Assembly (NCBI RefSeq): GCF_036669915.1 | Contig: NC_089325.1 | Span: forward strand, 12,480,735-12,544,734 | Direction of reading: 5' to 3' | Source of the DNA: Pocillopora verrucosa | Lineage: Eukaryota > Cnidaria > Anthozoa > Scleractinia > Pocilloporidae | Length of the DNA stretch: 64,000 nt | Shown here: positions 23,801 to 34,445 of the stretch, one piece after another | How the letters are laid out: each line of letters opens with the position of its first letter | How positions within the stretch are numbered: position 1 is the stretch's first letter | Program-made: the position numbers and the translations under genes | Notes under the pieces: model-generated | Databases searched by the model: none | What the model saw: only the letters and a program-made list of their open reading frames with translations | Told to the model about the DNA's origin: nothing

Positions 23801-25943
23801 CATTGGAAACGAAGAAAAAGTAGAGTGAATTTTCAGAAGAAATAATTGGAGCTGGCTTGTTTGATCCACAGAACTTGCCGATCAACGGACTCTCCCCGCT
23901 TGATCCGTCTCTGACAGCAATGTAATCACTCCCACATTGCGGAAATGCACCCTCTAATTGAAAGGAATCGAAGGACAACTCAATCCTATCGCCCTCTGGG
24001 GCCTTAAACAGGTAGGTGCAGTTGAGATTCACAATGTATCGGCTCGGATAAGAGGGGCTTTGGAAGATCATTGATGAGCCATTTGCGTTGAATGTGATAT
24101 CGCTCTTAAAACGGCTGCAACTCTTTCGTTGTGCTAGAGATGAAAAACGGAAATGAATTATCAGATGCTCAAGGTGCTGTACATAATTGATAAGAAACGG
24201 CTTTGAAAAAGACAACTTTATGGTAGTTCATAAACCTGCACTTACCTGAAGAACTTGTTGTTTGCAAGATTACAATGAAAGCTGTGTGAAAAAATAATAA
24301 ACACATTCCATTTCTAGAGCAAAACAAAATTCTTACTCGTTATTTTAGAGAGTAGCTCAGTAGGTTAGTATAGCCAATATGAGTTTAGATTCAAGTTGAA
24401 AGTATACAAAATGCTGCTGAAACCGTTTTATTTTTTATATCCAAAAGCGATGTTCGAAGTTATGACACTGACTGCGGTTTTAGCTCTCAGAGAGCATCCA
24501 ACCTTTCGAAATTTGCCTGCAAAAGCGCCTGAATTTCGTTGACAGACGCCGCCATATTGAATCTTGCTAAACGGCTTGGCTACTTATCCGGGACGAAATA
24601 GTCTCGATCCTCTTTCTTCCGTCTGAAGAGAAATTTTTCGAACAATTGTCAGCCTTGCAAAAAGGCATGTCTGATCAAGATTATAAATTTTTGTTTGTTC
24701 TTTTTCTCTTTTACATCAAGTAGTTGATTTCAAAATGGCGGCCTCCAAAGTTGAATTTTTTCGAATTTTTTTAGGTTACTCTTGGCGATCTTAACACGCG
24801 GTAAATATTAAATTCTTATAAATAATGTGTAATGTAAGCGATGAAGAAAGGATGATAATTTGCATATTCAGTGAATTAGACGGTCAGGGTTCTGCTGGTA
24901 CTTAGTGGAGAAGTCCGCCAACTTTCGCCACTTAACACCTCACCTCTTTCTCAACTACAAAACTAAAATAAATATTCATTTATCCAAATGTACTTTCCTT
25001 GCCCAAACAACAATGGAAAGGAAAGACAAGTGAAATTAGTCGAGTGAATATTCAAACCGGAATTTGGCTATCTATTAGTATGAATTTGTTAATGTCGCAC
25101 ATTTCAGGGTAAAATTTAATTGAAAACCTTTTTTTTTTACAGTATTTTATGACGTCAATTTAGCACTTCCACGAAATATATATTTTTACCAAGTGTTGTA
25201 CAACTTCAAAGTTTTCGCGGAAGTGCGTACAATTACCCCCATGGCTTTTTAGAGAGAAAGATATAATGAGAACCTCGACGACAACACTCGAAGATATTAA
25301 ACTGATTAAACCGCGACATGAACGAAACCGAAAAACCTCTTTGGGTCTTAATAAAACGTGGATATAACTGTAGTCTCTCGATTGCAGTTAAATTGCTTAT
25401 AGAAATTACTACGAAATTACTCATTCAATAGGTAAAGAAATTGCTTATCGATAGTAAAGCGTTAATGAATTCAAAGTGGGAAATCGTAAATCGAATGTGT
25501 CGGTGAAAATGGATTGCCAATCTTCTGCTAGTCGAAATCTGGAACGAAGCTGAAAAAATTGCTCAGATCAATTTTGTCAACGTACTATTTTTAACTGGAG
25601 TGAATAACAACTAAGCTTGCCGGAATCTTCACAAATGTTGACTGATTCTTCTGTGTATTAGCCGAGGGAACTGGCCCATATTCTGAAAAGTTTCGGTAAA
25701 GATTTCTCTTCTTGCTCAACCAGTTTTAAAAGTTTTAGAACAGGCCTTGGGTATCAGGGTATTTATATTCTGTACTTTACGTCGATATATTAAGACTGTG
25801 ACTTGTGTGATTGTTTACACTTTGGCCACGGTCAAACAAGTAGCAATCCTGTGTTGTACGCAGAGCACTACGGTGTCCAATGTAATAATAAAGCACTCAC
25901 CACATAAAGAGGCCAGGAAATTTACAACTGTTTTGGTTTTCAT
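20895..25943 (-). CDS. CUB gene C: secreted or membrane three-CUB protein, 3' end unresolved
   Basis: Exons on the - strand: 25943-25901 (43 nt, ATG), 24281-24246 (36-nt microexon), 24133-23750, 22732-22379 and 21266-20895. All introns are GT-AG and phase 1, giving 396 codons so far. The first two exons together make a signal peptide (MKTKTVVNFLASLC then AFIVILQTTSSS). Each later exon is one CUB: CUB1 (SPSYPSRYIVNLNCTYLF, FCGSNKPAP), CUB2 (SPTFPGKYPPNRECSWTL, FCGERELP) and CUB3 (SPWIPGLYPNNMDCTWKL, YCGNFPDT). The last exon ends at donor GGTAAG, so at least one more exon is expected, but none with a TM segment was found down to 18140. If the donor is skipped, the frame runs 18 codons to a stop and would give a secreted protein. 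An alternative ATG at 24306 reads through the microexon acceptor and is less likely, because the 43-nt exon matches genes D and E. Confidence 0.75.
21300..21430 (+). repeat. G-rich dispersed repeat (ATCACATGG...ATCAGTCGTCG), copy 1
   Basis: It contains GGAGGATTTTGGGGAGAATC, ATCACATGGTTTTCAGGGGG and GATCAGTCGTCGTCAACAGA. The same word order recurs at about 44925-45070 (+) and 54848-55000 (-). Its G-runs could form quadruplexes. Confidence 0.7.
21655..21775 (+). repeat. Dispersed repeat with AACGTGAGTCAC core, copy 2
   Basis: CGTTCAGGTTGTCGGAACG, GAGTCACAATCACCAATAAC, CAGTCCCAATCAGGACTTCT and GACCGATCAGACTGCATAAT match, in order, the reverse complement of the copy at 11095-11200. Confidence 0.6.
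22140..22320 (+). repeat. Dispersed repeat (CTAACGCTCGAAATGTCAGC core)
   Basis: It includes GAGGCTAACGCTCGAAATGTCAG, TTTACACTATCAACTCAGTTG and GACGCAGCACCGCAGTC, ending AAACTTACCCCCTTTA. A fragment with the same right end (CAGCACCATAGTTCCTTTAG ... CTTATCCCCTTTA) occurs near 63708-63745. No coding capacity. Confidence 0.5.
23590..23735. repeat. Dispersed repeat with GATTGGTCGAGAAAGTGGCG core
   Basis: A compact block (GTGATTGGTCTAAAATTTG, CTGATTGGTCGAGAAAGTGG, CACAGTGCGAAGTAACGC) ending a few bases before the 3' end of CUB exon 3 of gene C. A partial relative (TCTAATTGGTCGAGAGCCTG) is at about 1890. It carries CCAAT-box-like words on both strands. Confidence 0.45.
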
Positions 25944-27278
25944 CGTTGCGCAAACGACGATAGGATCGCGGTTTCAATCAGGAGCTTCAAAATATCAATC
26001 ACGCATCTTTAGTATTAACGCGTTCCGCATCATCAATTTTTCAAGCACTCGGTGCGTGTTTTACATATTTTGAATAATCTTTTTGTTCGTGTTCCGTATA
26101 TTTGACGCTTATTAAGATCACTAAAGCCACTTTAGTTCTATTGTTAGTTCATTACAAAATAACAACATAACCAGTAAACTTGCGTTGCTTTGTACCCCTA
26201 TTGTTAAAAGAAAAGCGACTCGATTGTAGTAAATAACTTTCTTCTAAAAGCTCTCCCCAGGAGGGAGGGGAGGGGGGGACCTCTCATTTGCAGAGAATGC
26301 GATATAGTTTATAAATATAAAATATGCAAAAGGCGCCAAAGAATATTTAGTTCCAGATAAAGCTCGCTATAGACTATGTTATCTTGTGTAAAAAGTTCAA
26401 TAATCTTTTTAAGGACCTCTTTAAGGAGGACCCAACTCTCTTTTCCCCGACCAAAACGCTAAGCCATCGCGCAATTTAATTTAGGTAGAACAAACATCTG
26501 ATGCGGTTTTGACGACTTCGTCCAGCGCGTGACAGCTTCGTCTTTTGACGGATTTCCGCGCATTCATACTAATATATTTAATGTCTCCGCTACCCTCCCA
26601 CGCGGCCAGCTCAGTGCGCCGGCTAAAAACATGCAATTATCCATTTATTTTTTTCAGTGAGATTCTTTAAAACTACATTGTCTGGATCGGGAGAGAAAAA
26701 TTTGCTTTATTATAATGAATAATAATATGCAACTATCTGCGAGCCGCTTTGGATAGTGCGACTCCCGTATCATATATATTTACAGAAAATATTTACAACA
26801 AAATATGCAACCAATTTCAGGTTATTCAAACTACAAATGTACTCATTTGTCGTTTCAGGGTAAGCCAGTCCTTTTATGAGTGCGAGTTATTTTGAGAGGA
26901 AAATTTTCCCTCAGTTTCAAATACTGGTTTTTGGCAGTTCACACCTCCTGTTTGATTCAAGATAAGCGCGCGGTATTTTGGTGCAGACAGATTTAAAAAT
27001 GTCTCAATCGTTATCTGCATCGAAGAACGATATTCCTTTGTACGAGATCGTTTGCATTAACCATAATCAAGAAAGTCTTTATGAGTGTTCTTTGCGCTCC
27101 AGCCAGAAGAAATTAAGCGTTGTTTGGATGGGAAAGATTTGTGCTCCTGAACCCACCAACTGAGCGTATTACTAATTGCTTGCAAGATATATAATCCTAA
27201 ATTTTTTAACCTGCTTGTGACATTGGGAAGCCGACCGTAATTTGTTATTGGCGATTTTTAATTGGTCCGCTTTATCGT
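25944..27278. other. Interval between CUB genes D and C
   Basis: About 1.3 kb from the 3' end of gene D to the start codon of gene C (both - strand), presumably including the gene C promoter. The base composition is A+T-rich. I see no coding exon and no clear TATA box. Confidence 0.5.
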
Positions 27279-30200
27279 TTACTCCGCAACAGGCGTGAGA
27301 TTTTCCCGCGAAAAAGTGCCATGTGACTGCGATTGTTTCCTCTCATTTCTGTCGCACGACGTCCATTGCGATGTGAGCAATTCCTGCTCTGATAATGACT
27401 CCTTACGTGTGTCTGAATTCTCCATTACAGGAGAGAACTGAAGGTCTATGTGTTCCCCGGATGAGGAAGCCGTGCCACCTGTGCAGTTCTGCTCGTTTTC
27501 TTGGTTTTCACAGCCAGGTGTCAAAGTATTTTCTTCGTCCGAATTTCTTTGTTTTCGTTTAAGGTAAAGAGTTAATATTAACAAAATCATCATCAAACCA
27601 AGCATAGTTGACACACCTGTGATGACCAGTATCAAAGGAGGAGAGTCTGGGTTAGAAAAACAAACAGAAATAAATCAGTAAATTCGAAATGTTTCCTCGT
27701 TGTAAAACTTTGACTTGACTTAGCGAGTCGTCTGGCCTCTTCGACTACAAATCATGCAAATAGTGACAAAAGGCTCTGAAATCAATATTATGGGGGTATT
27801 AGGGACTTAATCAAAGCACGAAGCAGCATTAACAATAAGATTCAAAGGTGAATCATACTCCAGAAACCATACAAATTTTATCTCTCCGTGTGACGTCAAA
27901 GGTAAGTGGCCAGGCTGCGAAGCAGGATCTCAAAATGGCGACTTTCATAGTCGAATTTTTAGCACATTTAAAAACGATTTCCAGGAGGTTTAGTTTATCA
28001 TTGGAAAACGAAAACACCTTAAGTGACATAATTTTCAGGATATTTTTGTCATGTCTCACTATATATGCACAGTTCCATAGGCGCGTTGGGCACCTTTTGC
28101 CGGGCGCACGACTCCGTAATGAAATTTAACTTGTTGTGTTACTGGACTGGAATCTTCAGTTTTCGATCACTCGCAACGCCAGTGCATTACAAATTTGTCA
28201 AGACGAAGATGAAATTTTTATGGTTTCTTGTTTTTACTCCTTCAATGCACAGAACAATATCCCAGCGCGTACGACAGTCGAGAGCCCGACAGCAGTGTAA
28301 TAATAGTCCATTTTACTGCGTGCTTGGTTGCCAAGCCTTTGAACAGGAGTGAGGTAAAGGGTGACCTTGTTATGATACAAACCTTGCTGCTTTTCAGATG
28401 TAAATTACTTTGTTATCATACTTATTAGATACTGATCTCTATCACGACATGGTCACCTTTAGTCTCACTCCAAATCAAAGGCTTGGCAATTAAGTACACA
28501 ATTGTAAAATGGCTTATTCCTTTGATGGTTATTCAACGCAGCTTTCGTTTGTAATGCTGTAATGCTGAAGGGAGCACAAGCAAAGCCACCTTTGAAGTAT
28601 CCATAATTGAAACAGCGCTTTCATTTCCCAAAGACATTTATGACCTCTTCAACTATAACACACTTTTAAAACTACAACTGTGGTCTGAAATAAGTTACCC
28701 TTTGCGTCAGGAATGGGAATTTATTCCCATCTCTTCTAGGACAACACCTGCAGTATAAACTAGACTTACCTTTAACAGCTATATATTTCGCTTTGAACTT
28801 CACAGATCTGTACGGGTTTGCCTTAAATCTCACCCACATTTCGTTACTAGTGGTAGAGATCTTCTCAGGTGTTGCGTGGCCACAGAACAAACCGAGCCGC
28901 TTACTGTCACGGTGGACTCCGTCACGCACCTCTAAATAAGGAACCTCCTGATTGGCTAAACACGGAGGGGAATCTCCCAGATCAAAGAACTCAAATTCGA
29001 GATTGATAGAGTGTCTCTTCTTGACGGAAATGTACCAAGTGCATTGGATGTCATCCATGAAGGATTCAGGATATCCTGGGCTCGAAAGCTCACCTCTCTG
29101 TTCACTGATCTCAATTCTATCATTCTCGTCCGTTGTGCAGTTCGGCGAGCAGCCTTCAGTACTCTTCCTCACTGAAAATATGAGAGAAATTTGTTGAGAA
29201 AAAGAGTCCTGGTAAGATTACGAACTTGGAAACAGAGACCATGAGCTCAGTTCACTACCTCTTGCTTGGATATTACATCATGAAAAAGAAATCGATGGTA
29301 TTCTAATTTTTGTAAATGTTAGTTTGAGTGTATTTCTATAGTTAAAGTGGTTACATTTCTATCTGAACGATAAAAGAGGTCGTCATTCCCCAGCTCAATG
29401 TTTTGAAAAAACTTACACCACAAAATGAGGATTCCTCAGGAAAATTATGGCAAAAGCAAAGCAATTTTTCACCATTCCAAACTTTCATTCAGAATAACAA
29501 ATTTCTCTTATCTTTTTTTCTTTTTTTCACCAGATCCAAGAGAAGTTAATCTTCAATGCTTAAAGTTAAAGAGTATTATGCAATCTGTTGTTTGAAGAAC
29601 GGTTACTCATCTTGTGTGTTTGGATTTTTATTACTCTGTTCACAGTTATGAAGTCGATTGCATACTTTCGTGCCTCGGCTTATCTCTGAGAGTCACGTTA
29701 TCACGAGTCTTCTGACTCTGTTGGTGTGAAGGCATGGATGTATTGGTCGGTGAGCGCTACTAGCTCTCTACGGTTGTTGATTGGAGAGGGGGGGGGATCT
29801 CGTACCTGTCTTTTCGTGTGTCAATACGGGTATGTCCTTCGCATGAAAATGAATGTGGTACGGGTACGTTGTTTGAGGAAGTTGATGTGTGTTGCGCGTA
29901 TGATCGCATTTTGGGTCACTAGTTATGTCCTACTTTATTGAGAGCTTTGCTTTCAGATCTCCTGCTGTTCTGCTCCTCTCTTTCCTAGGTTAATTCATGG
30001 TCAGCTATACGACACCTTTCCTCACTCCTTCCATCTTCTCCTCACCTTTTTTCACAAGGATTCAAGAGAAGTAATCTTCAATGCTTAAAGTTAAAGAGTT
30101 CTTAGACAATCCTGTTGCTTTGAAGAACTTCAGATTCAGACAAGTAGTAAAAATCTAAGGATATGTGATTGAGAAGATGGGGGGGGGGATAGTCGGGACG

Positions 30201-32168
30201 AAATCTGAACTCCCGCCCCCGGATCCCTCCTTTATTTCGCCCAGCCGAGTTGTCAGCCGAGTACATTGCACCCAGGATGATCAGTGCATCAAAAGGCCCT
30301 CCCGTTTCTCAAAAGCGCTAGTAGTTACGAGGTTTACCCCCACCGCCCACCCTCCCACCCCCCCCCCCCCCCCCCCCAAAAAAAAAGCGACAAAACAGCA
30401 AATCCAAAACAACAACAACAAGGTTGGCTAGCATTCCTTACTTTTAGATCCTAAGATTTGGTTCAGATCCGTAGACCTTTTTTTTACCCGAAACTTTCGT
30501 TTTTTTTTGATTGAAAAGGCACGTCTGAGGACCATTTTATGTCTTCAGACCAGACCATTCTCGTTTCTAAGATAATACCATGTCCTGATGTGATCGGGAA
30601 TAAATAGAGAGAACAATTTCTGGGTTTGCCCGATTCCCTACCCCTCACCCCTTGCCCGACTTAGCCCCAAACGCGTAACCTGAAGCCGCCCGCCTGGCAA
30701 GATTTTGATGCGATCATTGATTAGATAACAGCTGCCACTTAGACACAGCAGTACACGATTTTTAATTAAATAGCATCATCAAGTTCGCTCCTCTCAATTA
30801 ATTGAAGAATAACCAATTCCATTTAAGTCATTATTGAGTCAAAAATTATCATCAGGATTAGAATAAAACATTTAACGACTTAACTTTGAGATGAATATTA
30901 TGATAAATAGCTCAATGATTCCTGTTGACACCACCTAAAGTTTAGGCGCCCAAAAAGGCCAAAATTTGACTGGGAACAAAGAGCAATTGGATTCTACTTA
31001 CACGACGAATGTCATCAAAACAGTACGATTTCAACTGGTCAACCTGTTTTATTGTTTTAAAACGAGTTAGATTGAAAAACATATGAAAATAATTTGCAGC
31101 TTGGATCGGCCAATGCGACAGAATAATATTTCTGTCCGTTCACCGGCGCTAGATCAAGTTTTTTTGTAGGACAAGGCAGAGTGATTCCTATTAAAGTTTA
31201 TTTGGCTTTTTTTAACAAAAGGTTAGAGATATTAACGTCAGTTTAAAACATTTCTTTGACTTTTTGACGTAAATCTAATAAACCATGAGTCAAGTCTGAC
31301 AGAATTTAAAGTGAGTGGAGTCTCGACTGTCTTTAGATTATTACAGAGGAATGACTACATTTAACCTTTAAAAGTGCCTTACAAACCTCAAACATCCACG
31401 AAGAAAGGGTGAATATTATCGATATTTTTTGATACTGTTCATGGCATAGCGGAAACATTCCCCAAAGTAAAAAATATGTTTTAACCAGTGACTTTCAGTG
31501 TACTTCATTCTTGCCAATTTTATTTTGTTGAGAGGCTGTATTTGTTTATACGTTCGGCGAACGCACGCAAGTGAGCCACTTTGGGGGAAATGAGCTAATA
31601 ATCTGCGTTGTTTCCTGTCTCGAATCCCTTTGAAACATTTGTAGACCACAAATTATCACATAAGCTATGAACGACTAGGAGGATTCTACTCGTTCAATCA
31701 CGAGGCGAGTTACATAATATCACAAATGCCCCAGCCGAACTCGAGAAAATGCTCGCCTTGGTTTGACTGAGAAGTGACACTTGAGTTCGGTTTAAAAAGG
31801 AAGCTGACAACACACTGGTTTCTGTTCTGTCTTCATATTCAAAGACAGCCGGGCCTTGAAACGAAATTAGTGCGTCGTTGTCTAAATCCTTTGTTTGCCC
31901 ACGAAAATACCAAGAACATTAGCTTAACTAGGCCAGCACAAAGTGTGCGGTTACTCGCAACAATGAAACGGGTCTCGGTTGAGCGACAAAGAATGGCTTC
32001 TAATCGGTCTCAGCAGATTGGAAATTATGTCAGACTGAAGGAACTTTTCTACCTGAGAACGGTGCAAGTTTAAGTCACGTCACACTCAAAACGAAGTAAA
32101 ATTATGAACAGCTTGAAGTACTTACGTAAAACAATCGCCAGGAGAACAAGAGAGAAAGGAGAATCCAT
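27279..32168 (-). CDS. CUB gene D: single-CUB type I membrane protein
   Basis: Exons on the - strand: 32168-32126 (43 nt, ATG), 29171-28770 and 27646-27279 (stop TAA). Introns are phase 1 and GT-AG, giving 270 residues. Exon 1 encodes a signal peptide core, MDSPFSLVLLAIVL. Exon 2 is one CUB with an ELSSPGYPESF start, CTWYISV, a DG site (LEVRDG), FCGHATPEK and MWVRF. Exon 3 starts with SPPLILVITG, a 22-24 residue TM helix ending LTLYLKRKQR, and then a roughly 90-residue polar tail rich in Ser, Glu and Gln, with no catalytic domain and no tyrosine signalling motif that I can name. An extra tiny exon may hide in the 3-kb intron 1: GA...GGT at about 29420-29437 keeps frame and is hydrophobic. I did not include it. 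Confidence 0.8.
29521..30132 (-). repeat. Intronic direct duplication, two copies, in intron 1 of gene D
   Basis: Positions 29521-29605 and 30049-30132 share CAAGAGAAGT(T)AATCTTC, AATGCTTAAAGTTAAAGAGT and GTTTGAAGAAC-type segments in the same order. Both follow a CACCAGATCC- or CACAAGGATT-type start after a pyrimidine-rich run. The roughly 440 bp between them is not duplicated. Confidence 0.65.
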
Positions 32169-34445
32169 GCCAAGGAATTAGTTATTCTGGAGAACTGCGG
32201 TTTGAAGACTCCGTAAAAATCATATGGCACCAATATTGTGCTTTCACAGACTTGAGGTGACACAGAAGGTCACAGAAACTCGATACTCATCCATGTCGGC
32301 CAAAACGTAAATGAAGTCTAAAAATAACTGCTTTACCAAGACAACAAATCAAGGTCAGATTGTTGCCAGACCACCACCGAGCGCCAGACAAGTGTAAGGG
32401 TTGTGATTATGTTCAAGTTGATGTTTACAAAGTAGGGCTCCAAAGTAAACATGACTTTTTTTCGAAATTCAGGATTTTGAGGAGTTTTTAGGAAAACACA
32501 CACCTCTGATGATCAATCACCCATATGTAAAATATTTTTTTCAGTTTCGATTTCCGACCAAACGATAAGTGAGAGGCGATACAAAAAATGATTCGGTTTT
32601 TGACCTCAATTTACAAGTAAAAGTTTTCATCGAATTTTTCTCTGTTATCGATCTAGGGTCTTACGGCGGATATTTGCGGTTGGGTCATTGGGTTTTTGCG
32701 ATCAAAGCTCTTTAATTTTCAAGGATTTTCTGATTGAATTTTGTAGCTAATGGCACGGAGAATAAAACTTAAACATGCTGAACTTATACAATCCAAGCTT
32801 CTAAAAACAAACGTTTCAACTAAACATCTCATTTTTGTGAGGGGACTGTTTAGTCTTCTCATGGGAATTCATAATCGTTTCAGAGATCTATCCATTCTGT
32901 CTACATGTCTTTCCTGGGCGTGCCTGGTAATGTTGCCTTCTGGAGCTTTCGGCGAAAACTGGGCAATAAAATCCTTGTGGCAAAGGAAACACTGAGCAAT
33001 CTAGGGAATCTGAAACATTCCCACAATAATTGTTCTCTAGCGTGTTTTTGCTGTCTTAACCTAAATAAACATATTATTCACCTCGAAAGGCCGTTTGGAG
33101 TGCTGACATTTCTGTTGTCACTCTTCCGATGAAAGAGGGCAACGGACCTGCGGAAGATTCGATATGAATGGTTTCTTGGATATCGGTGGATAACATTTTG
33201 CCGAAAGCTACATCCCTGAGAAGCGACCGGTTGGATTGGAAGCCCTTTTCGGATGAAAAGTACATTACATATCAATTCTGATTAGTTAAGGGGGAAGTCC
33301 GACATTTGGTCTCCATGGGCAATGTGTTTTAAACAGGACAGGCGAGAAAAAATGCTGACAGATTTTACGAACAATCAATTGTTCATGCATTGACATAACC
33401 GCAAGGAAAATTAACATCTCGTTCACCAGTGACAGGACAGATTCCTTTAGATATTTCATCTTCAAAACCAGAAGGTAAAAGATTTTGACATTCACAGCAC
33501 TACCGCTGTCTGAAATGAATGCGTATCGGGGACTTGTCATTAGTATAAGGCCGGAAGGGGGGGGGGGGGGAAGGTAGGATTTTGGTAGTGTTACGGCAAA
33601 ATTTACCTGATACCTCCCTCGGGCTCTGTAATATTTATGATTCCCCTTTCCCCCAAACCCCATCCCATAAAAAAACCGTGTATCATTCATATTTAAAATA
33701 ATTTTACAATGTAAAATATACTAAAGTTCACGTGGCAACCAGGTGGACAATCAGACATGGTTTGATGCTACTCTGGTTTAAAGATTTAATGAATGTAACC
33801 GAGAAGTTACGATTCATAGACCCAATGTTTTCGACACTCCTGTCTAGTGCCTCTAATTTTACACTGATTACCGTGCACGTGAAGCAGAAAAAACTTTTCA
33901 GTTTGAATCAGGAGCCCATTACTTAACACCGACTCACAAAACATGTTTCATGAATTAATCGTTTGCTTGAGACGCCTTTGTTCACACGAATCTTTACTCG
34001 AACTATCGCAAGAAGCCTTGCCTCTCTCTGCTGTTTTTCCTTCGATATTTTAACGAGTAAAGTTAGAAATTAACCACGCGCTAATCTTGATTGGTCGATG
34101 TGCTCTCGTGGAGAGTCTTAGTTCACGGTAAATTCAAACTAAAAATTGACTTGTCTGTGAAAATGCTGTGACAAAAGTACAGGGCAGTTGAAGGCTCCTT
34201 TAACGTTATTCTGACCCTCTTGTAGCAGAATATAAACATCATTATAGCATGAGACAATTATCTGTGAAACATCAAATACACCCTATGTTTCCCGTTTACG
34301 CCGTTTCAATCCTTCCATTAAAATAAACTCAACAGCTCTTAATTCTTGTCCAGTGCCATCCTCTTTGATTTTCTCGCCTTTTTCCGCTCACTATTTTCCT
34401 GCATTTTACACCTTTGTTCCTCGCAGGCGCTCACGTTTTCCCGCC
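32169..34445. other. Interval between CUB genes E and D
   Basis: About 2.3 kb, presumably with the gene D promoter. A G-rich run lies at 33558-33573. The - strand frame 33690-33286 (134 codons) has no recognisable domain, signal or splice context, so I do not annotate it as a gene. Confidence 0.5.

Noticed and set aside
24246-24306. Alternative signal-peptide start of gene C at ATG 24306 (61-nt first exon)
   Set aside because: It reads through a strong acceptor (TTTTTTCACACAG). The 43-nt plus 36-nt arrangement is shared with gene E and gives a better signal peptide.
33286-33690. 134-codon - strand frame
   Set aside because: It has no recognisable domain or splice context; its hydrophobic and proline parts come from low-complexity DNA (poly-G run).
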